From the NCBI RefSeq assembly GCF_963082655.1, contig NC_081552.1, positions 7,904,448 to 7,968,447 on the forward strand: a DNA stretch of 64,000 bases, in the 5' to 3' direction. The stretch comes from Stomoxys calcitrans. Taxonomy: Eukaryota > Arthropoda > Insecta > Diptera > Muscidae. Shown piece after piece: positions 42,656-52,648 of this stretch. Made by a program: the position numbers and the translations under genes. Positions within the stretch are counted from its first letter, which is position 1, and each line of letters starts with the position of its first letter. A model generated the notes under the pieces. The model searched no databases and had not been told where the DNA came from. It saw nothing but the letters and a program-made list of their open reading frames with translations.

Positions 42656-42689
42656 TTGTATGTGTGTGTGTATATACAATCATCGAAAT

Positions 42690-43165
42690 CATGATAGAGT
42701 TCAAAAGCGGAAATCTAGCCGCTTGCAATTTTGCACAAATACTTAATACCGGTATAGGTCGGTGGGAATTTCAAATGGGCCATATCGGATAAGATTTAGA
42801 TATAGCTTCCATATAAACCGATCTCACGATTTTACTTCTTCAGCCCCTGGAAGCCGCAATTTTTTGTCCAATTTCACAAATTTTTTTATTGCGGTGTTCT
42901 GTTACGACTTCCAACCACTGTGCCAAGTGCGGTCACAATCGGTCCGTAGCCTGATATAGCTCTAATGTAAAAAGGTGTCATGAATATCTTTGTTCGGTTC
43001 CTAGAATCTTTAATTTTTGCTGGTTTGACATAAATTTGGTATGTAGAATAAAATTATACCCTTCAACTAAATTTATTTTTGTATTTTGTATTGTTTTAGC
43101 AGAATCCATGGTGGGGATTCCCAAGATTCGGGCCTGCCGAACAAAGCACACTTTTACTTGTTTAT
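42690..43165 (+). repeat. Type A3 element, partial
   Basis: Two units, then the A3 terminus: CGGTTCCTAGAATCTTTAAT, AAATTATACCCTTCAACTAA, CAGAATCCATGGTGGGG, and CACTTTTACTTGTT. Confidence 0.65.
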
Positions 43166-43181
43166 TCTAAAAAAATTCGAT

Positions 43182-44283
43182 TTTTATACCCACCACCGAA
43201 GGATGGGGGTATATTCATTTTGTCATTCCGATTGCAACACATCGAAATATCCATTTCCGACCCTATAAAGTAAATATATTCTTGATCAGCATAAAAATCT
43301 AAGACGATCTTGACATGTCCGTCCGTCTGTCTGTTGAAATCACGCTACAGTCTTTAAAAATAGAGATATTGAGCTGAAATTTTGCATAGATTCTTTTTTT
43401 TGTCCATAAGCATGTTAAGTTCGAAGATGGACTATATCGGACTATATCTTGTTATAGCCCCCATATAGACCGATCATCCGATTTAGGGTCTTAGGCCGAT
43501 AAAAGCTACATTTATTATCCGATTTTGCTGAAATTTGGGACGGTAAGTTGTGTTAGGCCCTTCGACATTCTTAGTCAATATGGCCCAGATCGGTCCAGAT
43601 TTAGATATAGCTGTCATATAGACCGATCCTTCGATTTAGGGTCTTAGGCCGATAAAAGCTACATTTATTATCCGATTTTGCTGAAATTTCGGACAGTGAG
43701 CTGTCTTAGGCCCTTCGACATCTTTTTTAAATATAGCGCAGATCGGTCCAGATTTGGATATAGCTGCCATATAGACCAATCTCTCGGTTTTAGGTTTTGG
43801 GGCCATAAAAGGCGCATTTATTGTCCAATGTCGCTGAAATTAGAGGCAGTGAGTTGTGTTAGGCTCTTCGAAATTTTTCTAAAACTTGGCCTAAATCGGT
43901 CCAGATTTGGATATAGCTGCCATGTAGACCGATATATAGATTTAAAGTCTTGGCGCCAAAAAGGCGCATTTATAATCCGATTTCACTGAAATTAGACACA
44001 GTTACTTATGTTTGGCTTTTCAACAACCGTGTCGTATATGGTTCAGATCGGTTTATTTTTAGATATAGTTAATAAAGAGACCAATATTTTGTTAAACACA
44101 ATGGAACAATGTCTTGTACTTATTAGTATTTGGTACGAATCGGAACATATTTCTATATAACTTCTATGCAAAATAAGGTATGCAATTTTCACCGGATTTT
44201 GATGAAAGGTGGTTTACATATATACCCGAGGTGGTGGGTATCCAAAGTTCGGCCCGGCCGAACTTAACGGCTTTTTACTTGTT
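43182..44283 (+). repeat. Type A2 element, full length
   Basis: Reference A2 copy, 1.1 kb. It starts TTTTTATACCCACCACCGAA with GGATGGGGGTATATTC, then GACATGTCCGTCCGTCTG. Five units of about 150 bp follow (CCATATAGACCGATC, GATTTAGGGTCTTAGGCC, GGTCCAGATTTAGATATAGC). It ends ATATATACCCGAGGTGGTGG, GTATCCAAAGTTCGG, CCCGGCCGAACTTAAC and TTTTTACTTG. The two ends share an inverted ATACCC..CCACC. It has no coding frame. Confidence 0.8.
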
Positions 44284-44391
44284 TTTTTTTTTTTTAAATA
44301 TTTCTTCCTACTTTGTCCATAGTCGTTGTCGAGATGATTTTTTCGACTCCGGCTCCGAGCAAAATTGTTCGACTCCGACACCGCAGCCCTG

Positions 44392-45040
44392 GTGCTAAGC
44401 ATGGTTCTTGAGCTTCTGGCAAGCGCAACTACCACCCTATTTAATAGAAATCAGTTCATAATCTGATATAAATATTGTAAAATAAAGCGATCTCCTCATT
44501 TGATTTTTTGAGCTTTTAGAAGGCGCAACTCTTATTCGACTTGGCTGTTGACGTAGCGGTTTGTTTTGACTTTCAATTATTGTGTCAATTTTCTTCAAAA
44601 TCGGCTCTGACCCTGACATAAAGCGATCTACATCACGTTTAAGGTAATTCGTCCCCAGACTTGTCCGATTTGTCTGAAATTGTACACATGGTATTTCATC
44701 ATGTCTTCCAACAACCGTGCCAAGTTCGGTCCAAATAGATTTAAAATCTGATATAGGAAGCCTGATATAGCTCCCATATTAACCGATGTCCCAATAAGAC
44801 TTCTGAACCTGAATAGAGCGCAATTGTTATCCGATTTGGCTGAACTTTTGAACGTAGTATTTTGTTGTGACTTCTTACCGACATGGTAAGTGCGGTATAT
44901 ATCAGTCTATAAGTAGATAAGTACGTATATCTTTGAAAAAGTCATCTAACCCGATCATATGCTGAAAGTGGAGGGTTGATAAAATATATGATTTGGCCCG
45001 GTCAGCATATAAGATTTGGCCCGCGTGCTTTTGATTGTTT
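44392..45040 (+). repeat. Type A element, part 2
   Basis: Resumes at GTGCTAAGCATGGTTC, continues with three worn units, and ends GGAGGGTTGATAAAATATAT, GGCCCGGTCAGC and CGTGCTTTTGATTG, a degraded palindromic end with a short internal duplication. Confidence 0.6.
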
Positions 45041-46639
45041 TTCACATTTTTACATCTCTCAAGACTTGTGAATCACATCTGTTTTGAATTTTCCTTTTTC
45101 GAAATTGGACATAAATTCATTAACAGACAGGATGTGCCAGGCTCGAAGACGACCCTTGTCATTCACTAACAAAAAAGTTAAGAAAAAATATTTAATTATA
45201 TGACCAAAAAATTTAGACGAAAAATATTGGGTGTTAAATAGCCAAAAGAAGACTTTTTCTTAAGCAAAGAATAGCGATTTAATTATAAATGTCGACACGT
45301 AGTTTAACAGGTATTATCAAGAGCCAGGCAAAGTGTCAGCGAAATGTTGAAGTAATTTGAAAAAGGACACAGTTTTGTTAACTCAACACCCAAGACCTCA
45401 AACCTTAGCCAAAATAAGTTAAAAAATTGTTATGGTTAGAGCATAAATTAGCATAAATTAAACAACTTTGTGAGCCTTTATAAAAATGACAACAAAAAAC
45501 AAGAAAACCCAAATGAAATTGTTGCGGCGAAAAAATTTATAAATGGTGTGTCTAGTATAGCGACGGAGGCCACAGGTGCTGGCATCGAAACAAGGCTGTT
45601 ATTTTTATGATGGCATTTACCTCATAAAAATGTTGCAGTTTGAATAGGACAAGCGACCTATTGTATTTTTCAAGGGGATTTTTTTTTTTTTTTGTTGAGA
45701 GTCTCGTTTAAAGAAAATCTCTTTGGAAAGTGTTATTAGTCAACAACAATTGTAGGACTTATATATTGTTTTCAATGGCTGATAAAAACTCACCCCTTGA
45801 GTTGTTTACTTGCCACCTTTCGAACGATATGTCAAGGAGGTGTAGCAAATTAAGTCTTGTTTTTTATGAGTTTTACGATATTTGCACTTTCAGCTTGAAT
45901 GGCAGCTTTACAAATAATTTTATGAACATAATCATATTGAATGGTTTTCGGGAGTCTCAGGACTTTAATTTTCTCGCTGGTGTAGGAAATAGGCAATTCC
46001 GTTAGGATTTGGATCATAAAAATATACCAGACAACACCTGCTATGCCGTGCTATTTAAGGAAGACTAATAAATTCGTTGCTTGCTTAAACCAAATTAAAA
46101 TTTGATTTTAAGTTTGCTGCTTCCAATTGCATTCAAAATGCTTATATAATTACTGTCGATGCTCTTTTATCCAAGTTATTTGATATGACTTTCAACTTGT
46201 TTTGTTTCGCTTTTGCCTGCACATATATCTGTCAAGAATTATGCTAATTACTGTTTTATTATTTTCCGAATACCTGTTTGTATTGTTCTATTCCAGACTA
46301 TTTTTTTAATCCAATTATTATAAAATGGCTAGGAATGAAAAACAAAGCTTTTCTGACATGCTTTTAGGCAATATAATTGAATAAAAATTTTAATGATAAA
46401 TATCCAATTTTGTGAATAAAATAAGAAACTTTTTGTTTTCAGGCATTGAATCTACGCAATTTCGGTTAAGTTAACATGCAGATAATAGTTTTTGTTGAAC
46501 AAAATGGATTTATTACCACAAAATTTATGGTATGGTTTCCATAGATGAATTTTTTGATATGAAATTAATTAGGTTTAAAATAAAAATTTTGTCTAGATTG
46601 GACTTAATTCGAAAAATTCATCAATATTAGGCATGACGC
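45041..46639. other. Low-repeat interval, no gene seen
   Basis: No transposon units recognised. Poly(T) at 45,680-45,700. The 91-residue frame at 45,730 lacks support. A minus-strand GTGAGT donor-like site at about 45,792 follows a short open frame, but I found no matching acceptor. Confidence 0.45.
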
Positions 46640-47626
46640 ACTATTGGAGCCAAGCTGCCTTTCACGATTGCGAAGACAAGGATATGCAAAGATCCGCATA
46701 TTGAGACATCTGGCCGCGCAGTGGTACCTCCTAACAAACAGAGTCGGCCACCAGCGATTGTTCCAATAATGGGAAGACTAGGAAGGCAAAGAACCTAATA
46801 CTGAAATATCAAGCAGCGCAGTGACGGGAAAGTCAATGCAGCCTAAAGAACAGGGAGCGGACGATGAAACCATAATCTACTCCCAAGAAGCCCACATACT
46901 CAAGATTTGGGAGACTAGGATAGGGAAAGATCCTAATATTGGAACATCAGGCAGTGCAGGGACGAGAAACTCAATACAGCCTAACGAAGTGGGACCCGTC
47001 GATGGAACTGTAACCGACTTTATCAAGATTCAGAATAGAATAGGCAACGAACTTATTACAGAAACATCAAGCAGTGCAGTGACAGGAATCTCAATGCAGC
47101 CTTAAGAACAGGGAGTGGATGATAAGACCATTACCCACTTCTAAGATGATTAACTCCTAAAATGATTGGGGTCATGCAAATTAACCTCCACCGGAGCGAG
47201 ACAGCTACTCACGATTTATTGGAAAAATCGACAAGGGCAAGATTGCCTTAATTCAGGAGACATGGAAGACCCGAACAAAATTTCCAGACTGAACCATATC
47301 AACTACCAATTAATCTATGCTAACGTGGTACTCGGCCGAGGACCTGCGTTATTATATATTTCCCCCAGAGTTGCCAACGGCGGATGGATGCAACAGCGAT
47401 GTGACAGGGATATGGCATACCTGGCATCACTTTATCTGCCTATCGACTCTCCGACACCGCCACCCACGTCGGTGCAGCAACAGCTGGTGAGGAAAGCAAA
47501 ACAGACCGGAAATGGGGCTATAGTAGGTTGCGATGCGAACTCTCAACACATTTCGTGGGGCAGTACCAACAATAATAGGCGGGGTGAAGATCTAGCAGAA
47601 TTCTTGAATACTAACGACCTAATAAC
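46640..47626 (+). pseudogene. LOA-like LINE, part 1: tandem-repeat leader and endonuclease
   Basis: 46,680-47,150 is a run of about four units of 115-135 bp. They encode variants of GTSGSAGTRNSIQPNEVG and SSSAVTGISMQP. From about 47,163 (MQINLHRSETATHDLL in one frame) an apurinic-type endonuclease fold follows in shifting frames: NHINYQLIYANVVLGRGPAL, then VGCDANSQHISWGSTNNN and GEDLAEFLNTNDLI. The GCDAN and HxxWGST motifs are typical of the endonucleases of I/LOA/jockey-group elements. The frame breaks at 47,627, inside the endonuclease, where a 5-kb insertion begins. It resumes at 52,657. Dead by frameshifts. Confidence 0.75.
46680..47150 (+). repeat. Tandem repeat inside the LINE leader
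   Basis: Repeated phrases AATATTGGAACATCAGGCAG / ACAGAAACATCAAGCAGTGC and TCAATGCAGCCTAA occur at about 46,800-46,850, 46,935-46,985 and 47,055-47,105. A worn first unit lies at 46,680-46,780. Period 118-130 bp, not always a multiple of three. Confidence 0.65.
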
Positions 47627-47869
47627 TAGAGAGCGGATATATATGCACTTTTTGTTTATGGGGCGATTTTGATCAAAATTTGTGTTTAGGCATTTGGTGT
47701 AAGAAAACTAATTTTGACGTCATATCTGATATGCAAAAAATATGCAAAATATACAAGCCAAAATAGATACGTTTAGAACCTTAAATAATTTATTGGTTTG
47801 GGTTCGAAGTACTTTTGTAGGTATAAATGTCCTCTTTAAACCCATTTTCCTCTAATTGTATCCTAAGAA

Positions 47870-48400
47870 CCTACTAGGTCCAAATTTGTACCGGTCTCCC
47901 GATTTAGAGTCTGAGGTCTATAAAATCCCACATTTATTATCCGGTTTGGCGGAAATTTGGCACATCGAATTGTGTTAACATCCCAGTTATCTGTGACTAA
48001 TATGAATCAGATCGGTCTATATCTTAGTATAGCTCCCATAAAGACCGACTTAAGGTTTTAAGTCCATAAAATCCGTATTTATTACCCAATTTTGCTGAAA
48101 TTGGACACAACGAGTTGTATTTATAACTTTGATATATGTGCCGAATATGGTTCAGATCGGCTCAGAAAACTCTCATATAGACCGATCTCCCGATTAAAGG
48201 TCTTAGGCCCTTGCAAGCCGTATTTATTTCCTGATTTCGCTGAAAATTGGTACAACGAGTTGTAATTAGATTTTTTAAATCTGTGGCAAATATGCTTCAT
48301 GCTGCTGATATCTGTGCCGAATATGGTTCAGATCGGTTTATATCTTAGCATAGCTCCCACCTTGACTGTTCTCATTATTTAATTAGATCAGATTTTTAAA
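47870..48400 (+). repeat. Type A2 element, interior only
   Basis: Four units: CCCGATTTAGAGTCTGAGG, TTGGCGGAAATTTGG, AGTATAGCTCCCATAAAGAC. Neither terminus present. 48,400-48,493 is unassigned. Confidence 0.6.
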
Positions 48401-48493
48401 AATTTACCTTCCGCATCGGAGTTTTGCAAAAAAGAAGCCGTTTCTTTAAATACATTTTAATTTTCGTATATTTGAATTCATATTTAATATATA

Positions 48494-48838
48494 CTAGCTG
48501 GACAGGGCCCGCACCACTGCGCCTTCTTTAACTCTCTTATTTTATCTGAGCCCTATACGGTCACGTCAGCAGATATCAGATAATATCCTTTAAGATATTT
48601 CGCGCCAATTTGGATATTATATTCTCCCAAATAAGTTTCATTAGAGCCTTATATTGCTATGGTCCGTAAATATGCCCAGTATGGAGGTGTTTTTGGGGGT
48701 TCGGCGGATCCCCATACATCAGATTCGTGCTCTGGTCTCAAATACCTTTCATTTGAGTCCTATATTGTCATTATTTGGTTTATATTCCATTTGGCTGGCT
48801 TTGAAGGTGGGGCGACCCCATAGATATTCCACCCTAAA
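48494..48838 (-). mobile_element. Helitron-like element, CTAG end, truncated by nested copy
   Basis: CTAG at 48,494-48,497 (inverted), flanked by T, with a GGGCCC hairpin core. Two units. It stops at ACCCTAAA, where a plus-strand copy begins. Confidence 0.75.
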
Positions 48839-50310
48839 TCTATATATATAAAAATGAATTTGTGTTTGTTTGTTTGTGGGTTTGTAAATTTGTTTATTCC
48901 GTATAGATTCAAAAACGGCTAAACCGATTTCTTTGAAATTTTCACAGATTGTGGGGAGTGGTCCGGAAGGAGCAAAAATTGCAAACGGCGTGCCGCAGTG
49001 CGATACCTCTTTGGAGAAAAGTTTTACATGTCATGGTACCTCACAAATGTTGCCAGCATTAGGAGGGGAGAACTACCGCTGAAAATTTTTTCTGATATTT
49101 CCGCCAGGTTTCGAACCCATGCGTTCAGCGTCATAGACCTTTCAAAGATTTATTGGACGATAATGACAATATGAGAATCGAATGAAAGATATTCGGGAGT
49201 ATATTACAAATATGGTCCGGAAGGAAGTATAGGCTATGTAATTTGTTGATATCGAAAGGAGACCCTCCCCCGTTAGCCCAAAAGTACCACCCAAAATTAA
49301 AAGTGAACCGATCGGGACAATATGGGACTTAAATGAAAGGTATTTAAGAGTAGAGTACGAATTCCATATTACGAATTGGGACCAAGTAACTGGGGGCCGC
49401 CCCGACCCCAAAACCCCCCAATTAGGTTTATTGCACGATAATGACAATATGGGGCCTGAATGAAAGGTATTCGGGAGTAGATTACGAATATGGTCAGGAA
49501 GGATGAATAGGCTATGTAATTTGTTGATGTTGGAACGGGGCGGATCCTCAATTGTTACGACAAAAACGCCACCCAAAATCAAAATTGGACCGATAGGGAC
49601 ACTATGTGTATCAAATGATATTGGAGAGTAGAATACGAATGTGGTATAAAAACTTGGGTTCAAGTATGCAAGGTTTCACCCAACCCCAAAAACTGCTCCA
49701 AAAAGACATATACGACGTATATATCAATATAGGATACAAATGAAAGGTATTCGGGAGTAGACTACGAATATGGCATAAAAACGAGGTGCAAGTAATAGGT
49801 GGTCGCCCCACCCCGATAAGCTACCCAAATGGGAATACTACTCAATCAGAGCTTGATGAAACTCAAATGAAAGGCATTTGAGAGCACATTACATTAAAAT
49901 TTTTGTCGAAGAATCTAGATGGTGGTATACCTCCTAAAATCACCTACAATAGTTTATTTGACCCATTAAAACCAGGGGAATCAAGTGATAGATTTTTTTA
50001 AGTAGAGTGCGTCATTAAAATTTTTGATAAAGTGGCAGTGTGGCGCACAACCCTTATAAAAACGCCTTCCACCAAACGGTAAAATTAAAGGTATAATGTT
50101 GTGAACTGCGGATCTGATATCACTATTCTGCTCATATACCTAGCAGACCACCTCACCTCAAACAGTAGATCAATTATAATGACCTAACGGGACACTGTGT
50201 GATTTAATAAATGTGTGGGGACACAATCAATCAGGAGTTGCAAACCTTAACGTTAAGGTTGCAACCATTTTTAGCTCATCGATAGTCAACACCAAACAAA
50301 GTGTTGCTGG
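48839..50310 (+). mobile_element. Helitron-like element with TC end and module E
   Basis: TC end at 48,839 after A (TCTATATATATAAAAATG), GTTTGTTTGTTTGTG, AACGGCTAAACCGATTTC. It is interrupted by a SINE (48,975-49,139), then seven units. Module E (GATCAATTATAATGACCTAA, TTAACGTTAAGGTTGC) is at 50,150-50,310. No CTAG end. Confidence 0.75.
48975..49139 (-). mobile_element. tRNA-derived SINE nested in a Helitron
   Basis: GCAAACGGCGTGCCGCAGTG tail, TTAGGAGGGGAGAACTACCG body, B-box (window reads GGTTTCGAACCC), then GCGTTCAGCGTCATAGACC. The A-box is missing. Confidence 0.75.
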
Positions 50311-50480
50311 GATTTAAAGTGTTGGCCCCATGAAAGGCGCTTTTTTATCCGATTGCACTGAAATTTTACATACTGACTTATGTAATGCTTTTCGACATCC
50401 GTGTCGTATATAGTTCTAATCGGTTTAGTTTGGTTAGAGTTTGGGTGGTTCCAAACGAAATGGCGATCTAGATTCTATTT
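50311..50480 (+). repeat. Type A2 fragment
   Basis: One unit and the start of the end region (GCCCCATGAAAGGCGC, TTCGACATCCGTGTCGTATA). Then unassigned to 50,570. Confidence 0.55.
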
Positions 50481-50575
50481 ATAATAAAAACAGATTACCC
50501 TATGGTCTGCAGCCGAACAATATCCGATTGTATGAATTATTTCGAGACCAAATAGATTTAGCGCAAGACACGTGA

Positions 50576-51713
50576 TCAAGAATATATATCGCATTTTCGA
50601 GTTCTTTTCCCGGCATCTCTTCTTAGGCAAAAAATGATATAAGAAAAGATTTGCTCTGCTATAAGAGCGATATCAAGATATGGTCCGGTTTGAACCACAA
50701 TTAAATTATATGTTGGAGACCTATGTAAAGTGTCAGCCAATTCGAATAAGAATTGCGCCCTTTGGGGGCTCAAGAAGTAAAATAGAGAGATCGATTCATA
50801 TGGGAGCTGTATCGGGCTATAGACCGATTCAGACCATAATAAACACGTATGTTAATAATCATGAGAAAATCCGTCTTATATCAAAACGTACAAAATTTCT
50901 GGCAAATCGGATAATAATCGCGACCTCTAGAGGCTCAAGAAGTCAAAAACCCAGATGGGTTTATATGGCAGCTATATCAGGTTATGAACCGATTTTAACC
51001 TTGTTTAACACAGTTATTGAAAGTAAAAATAAAATAAGTCATGCGAAATTTCAACCAAATCGGATAGGAATTGCGCCCTCTAGAAGCTCAAGAAATCAAG
51101 TTCCCAGATCTGTTTATATGGCAGCTATATCAGGTTATGAACCGATTTGAACCATACTTAACAAAGTTGTTGGATATCATAACAAAATACGCCGTGCAAA
51201 AATTCATTCCAATCGGATAAGAATTGCGCACTCTAGAGGCGTAAGAAGTCAAGACCCAAGATCGGTTTGTATGACAGCTATATCAAGTTATGGACCTATT
51301 TGAACCATTCTTGGCACAATTGTTGGATATCATAACAAAACACGTCGCGCAAAATTTCATTCCAATCGGATAAGAATTGCGCACTCTAGAGGCTCAAGAA
51401 GTCAAGACCCAAGATCGGTTTATATGGCAGCTATATCAAAACATGGACCGATATGGCCCATTTACAATGCCAGCCGACCTACACTAATAAGAAGTATTTG
51501 TGCAAAATTTCAAGCGGCTAGCTTTACTCCTTCGGAAGTTAGCGTGCTTTCGACAGACAGACGGACGGACGGACGGACAGACGAACGGACATGGCTAGAT
51601 CGACTTAAAATGTCACGACGATCAAGAATATATATACTATATAGAATATTTCGAGTAGTTACAAACAGAATGACGAAATTAGTATACCACCCATCCTATG
51701 GTGGAGGGTATAA
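50576..51713 (-). repeat. Type A element, A1, palindromic end missing
   Basis: A minus-oriented copy with six units, GACGGACGGACGGACAGACG, and the outer end CCATCCTATGGTGGAGGG then TATAATA. 50,600-50,770 is closely related (inverted) to 18,370-18,520. Confidence 0.75.
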
Positions 51714-51751
51714 TATGCTTAAAACGGTTAAGCAATCTTTGATAATTGGCG

Positions 51752-52433
51752 TTTTTATACCCTGCACCACTACTTTGGTACAGGGTATTATAGATTTCTG
51801 CATTTGTTTGCAACGCTAAGAAGGAGAAGAGCTAGACCCATTGATAAGTATACCGATCGACTCAGAATCACTTTCTGATTCGATTTAGCTACGTCCGTCT
51901 GTGAGTCAATGTATTTTTGTAATAAAAATGCAGGGCGTATTTGTTGTCCGATTGTCACGAAAATTTGGACATGCAATTTTTTTGGCCCAAGGACAAACGC
52001 AATTGATTTTGAAAAAATCGGTTCAAAATTTCATAAAAATCGGTTCAGATTTAGATATAGCTCCCATGTATATTTCATCCGATATGGACTTTTAAGGCAG
52101 TAAAAACCACAATTTTGGTCACATCTATGCAATCTAGGGCGTAAGATGTTCTATTTGACGTCCCAGTATGTGCCATTAAAATTGGCATAGGTTTCGATAT
52201 AACCCATATAATCTTTTACCCGATATGGCCTTTTAAAGATATGGAAATCCAAATCTTTAATCCTATGGTAGGAAAATCTTACAAGGTTCTAAATTGTTAT
52301 TTCAATTGGTATCCAAATTAAAGTCTGACTAGATTTCGAGATAAGTTCTACAAATAAAAAGCACTACATACACTAGGTGGTTTAGGGTATTATATAGTCG
52401 GCACCGCCCGACTTTTGCCTTTCCTTACTGGTT
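51752..52433 (+). repeat. Family I element, full length
   Basis: About 680 bp. Starts TTTTTATACCCTGCACCACT with TTTGGTACAGGGTATTATAG. It ends GGTGGTTTAGGGTATTATAT, AGTCGGCACCGCCCGACTT and CCTTACTGGTTT. It shares no long identity with A1-A3 but has the same plan: ATACCC start, GGGTAT repeated inside it, GC-rich palindrome, TTACT.GTTT finish. No coding frame. Short relatives at 9,808 and 25,062. Confidence 0.75.
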
Positions 52434-52439
52434 TAGTCA

Positions 52440-52562
52440 ACAAATATGCACAAAATATGCAAAAGATGTGCAAAATATACAAAAGATATGCAAAATATTC
52501 AAAATATGTGCAAAATATGCAATATATGCAGTTTGCATACAATATGCTAAATATGCAAAAAT
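52440..52562. repeat. ATGCAAAAT minisatellite
   Basis: About ten imperfect copies of ATGCAAAATAT-like 10-12-mers. A three-copy version lies at 47,728-47,765 near the other end of the hAT-like element. Confidence 0.8.
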
Positions 52563-52648
52563 TTCTTAGCGTATTCTAAACCTACATTCGATGAAACGAA
52601 TTTCTGTGTTTTAAAAATTATTCCGATCCTCCAAAAAATACATGCCTA

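Larger units (their letters stand above)
42177..44391. mobile_element. hAT-like non-autonomous element with 8-bp target duplication
   Basis: Starts CAGGGC and ends GCCCTG. It is flanked by GTCCTAAG (42,169-42,176) and GTGCTAAG (44,392-44,399), an 8-bp duplication with one change. Sub-ends carry GACTCCGGCTCCGAGC-like repeats (CTCGACTTCGACACCG left, GACTCCGACACCGC right). Removing it restores a type A unit. There is no transposase: the 2.2-kb interior is three type A copies and a Helitron fragment. Only the first six TIR bases pair, so the class rests on ends and duplication. Confidence 0.65.
47627..52648. mobile_element. hAT-like 5-kb element with 8-bp target duplication, filled with nested repeats
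   Basis: Flanked by CTAATAAC at 47,619-47,626 and 52,649-52,656. It begins TAGAGAGCGGATATATATGC and ends (inverted) TAGGCATGTATTTTTTGG. Both sub-ends carry ATGCAAAATATGCAAAAT-type repeats (47,728-47,765 and 52,440-52,562), as hAT ends often do. Removing it rejoins one LINE endonuclease at NTNDLI plus GNTATLVNR. No transposase remains. Inside are an A2 copy, two opposed Helitrons, a SINE, type A, and a family I element. Confidence 0.65.

Noticed and set aside
45730..46005. Plus-strand 91-residue frame, and a minus-strand frame ending at a GTGAGT near 45,792
   Set aside because: No domain, no acceptor and ordinary AT-rich codon use.
49142..49663. Minus-strand 173-residue frame, the longest in the window
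   Set aside because: Entirely Helitron units with a roughly 140-bp internal period; peptide phrases repeat with the DNA.
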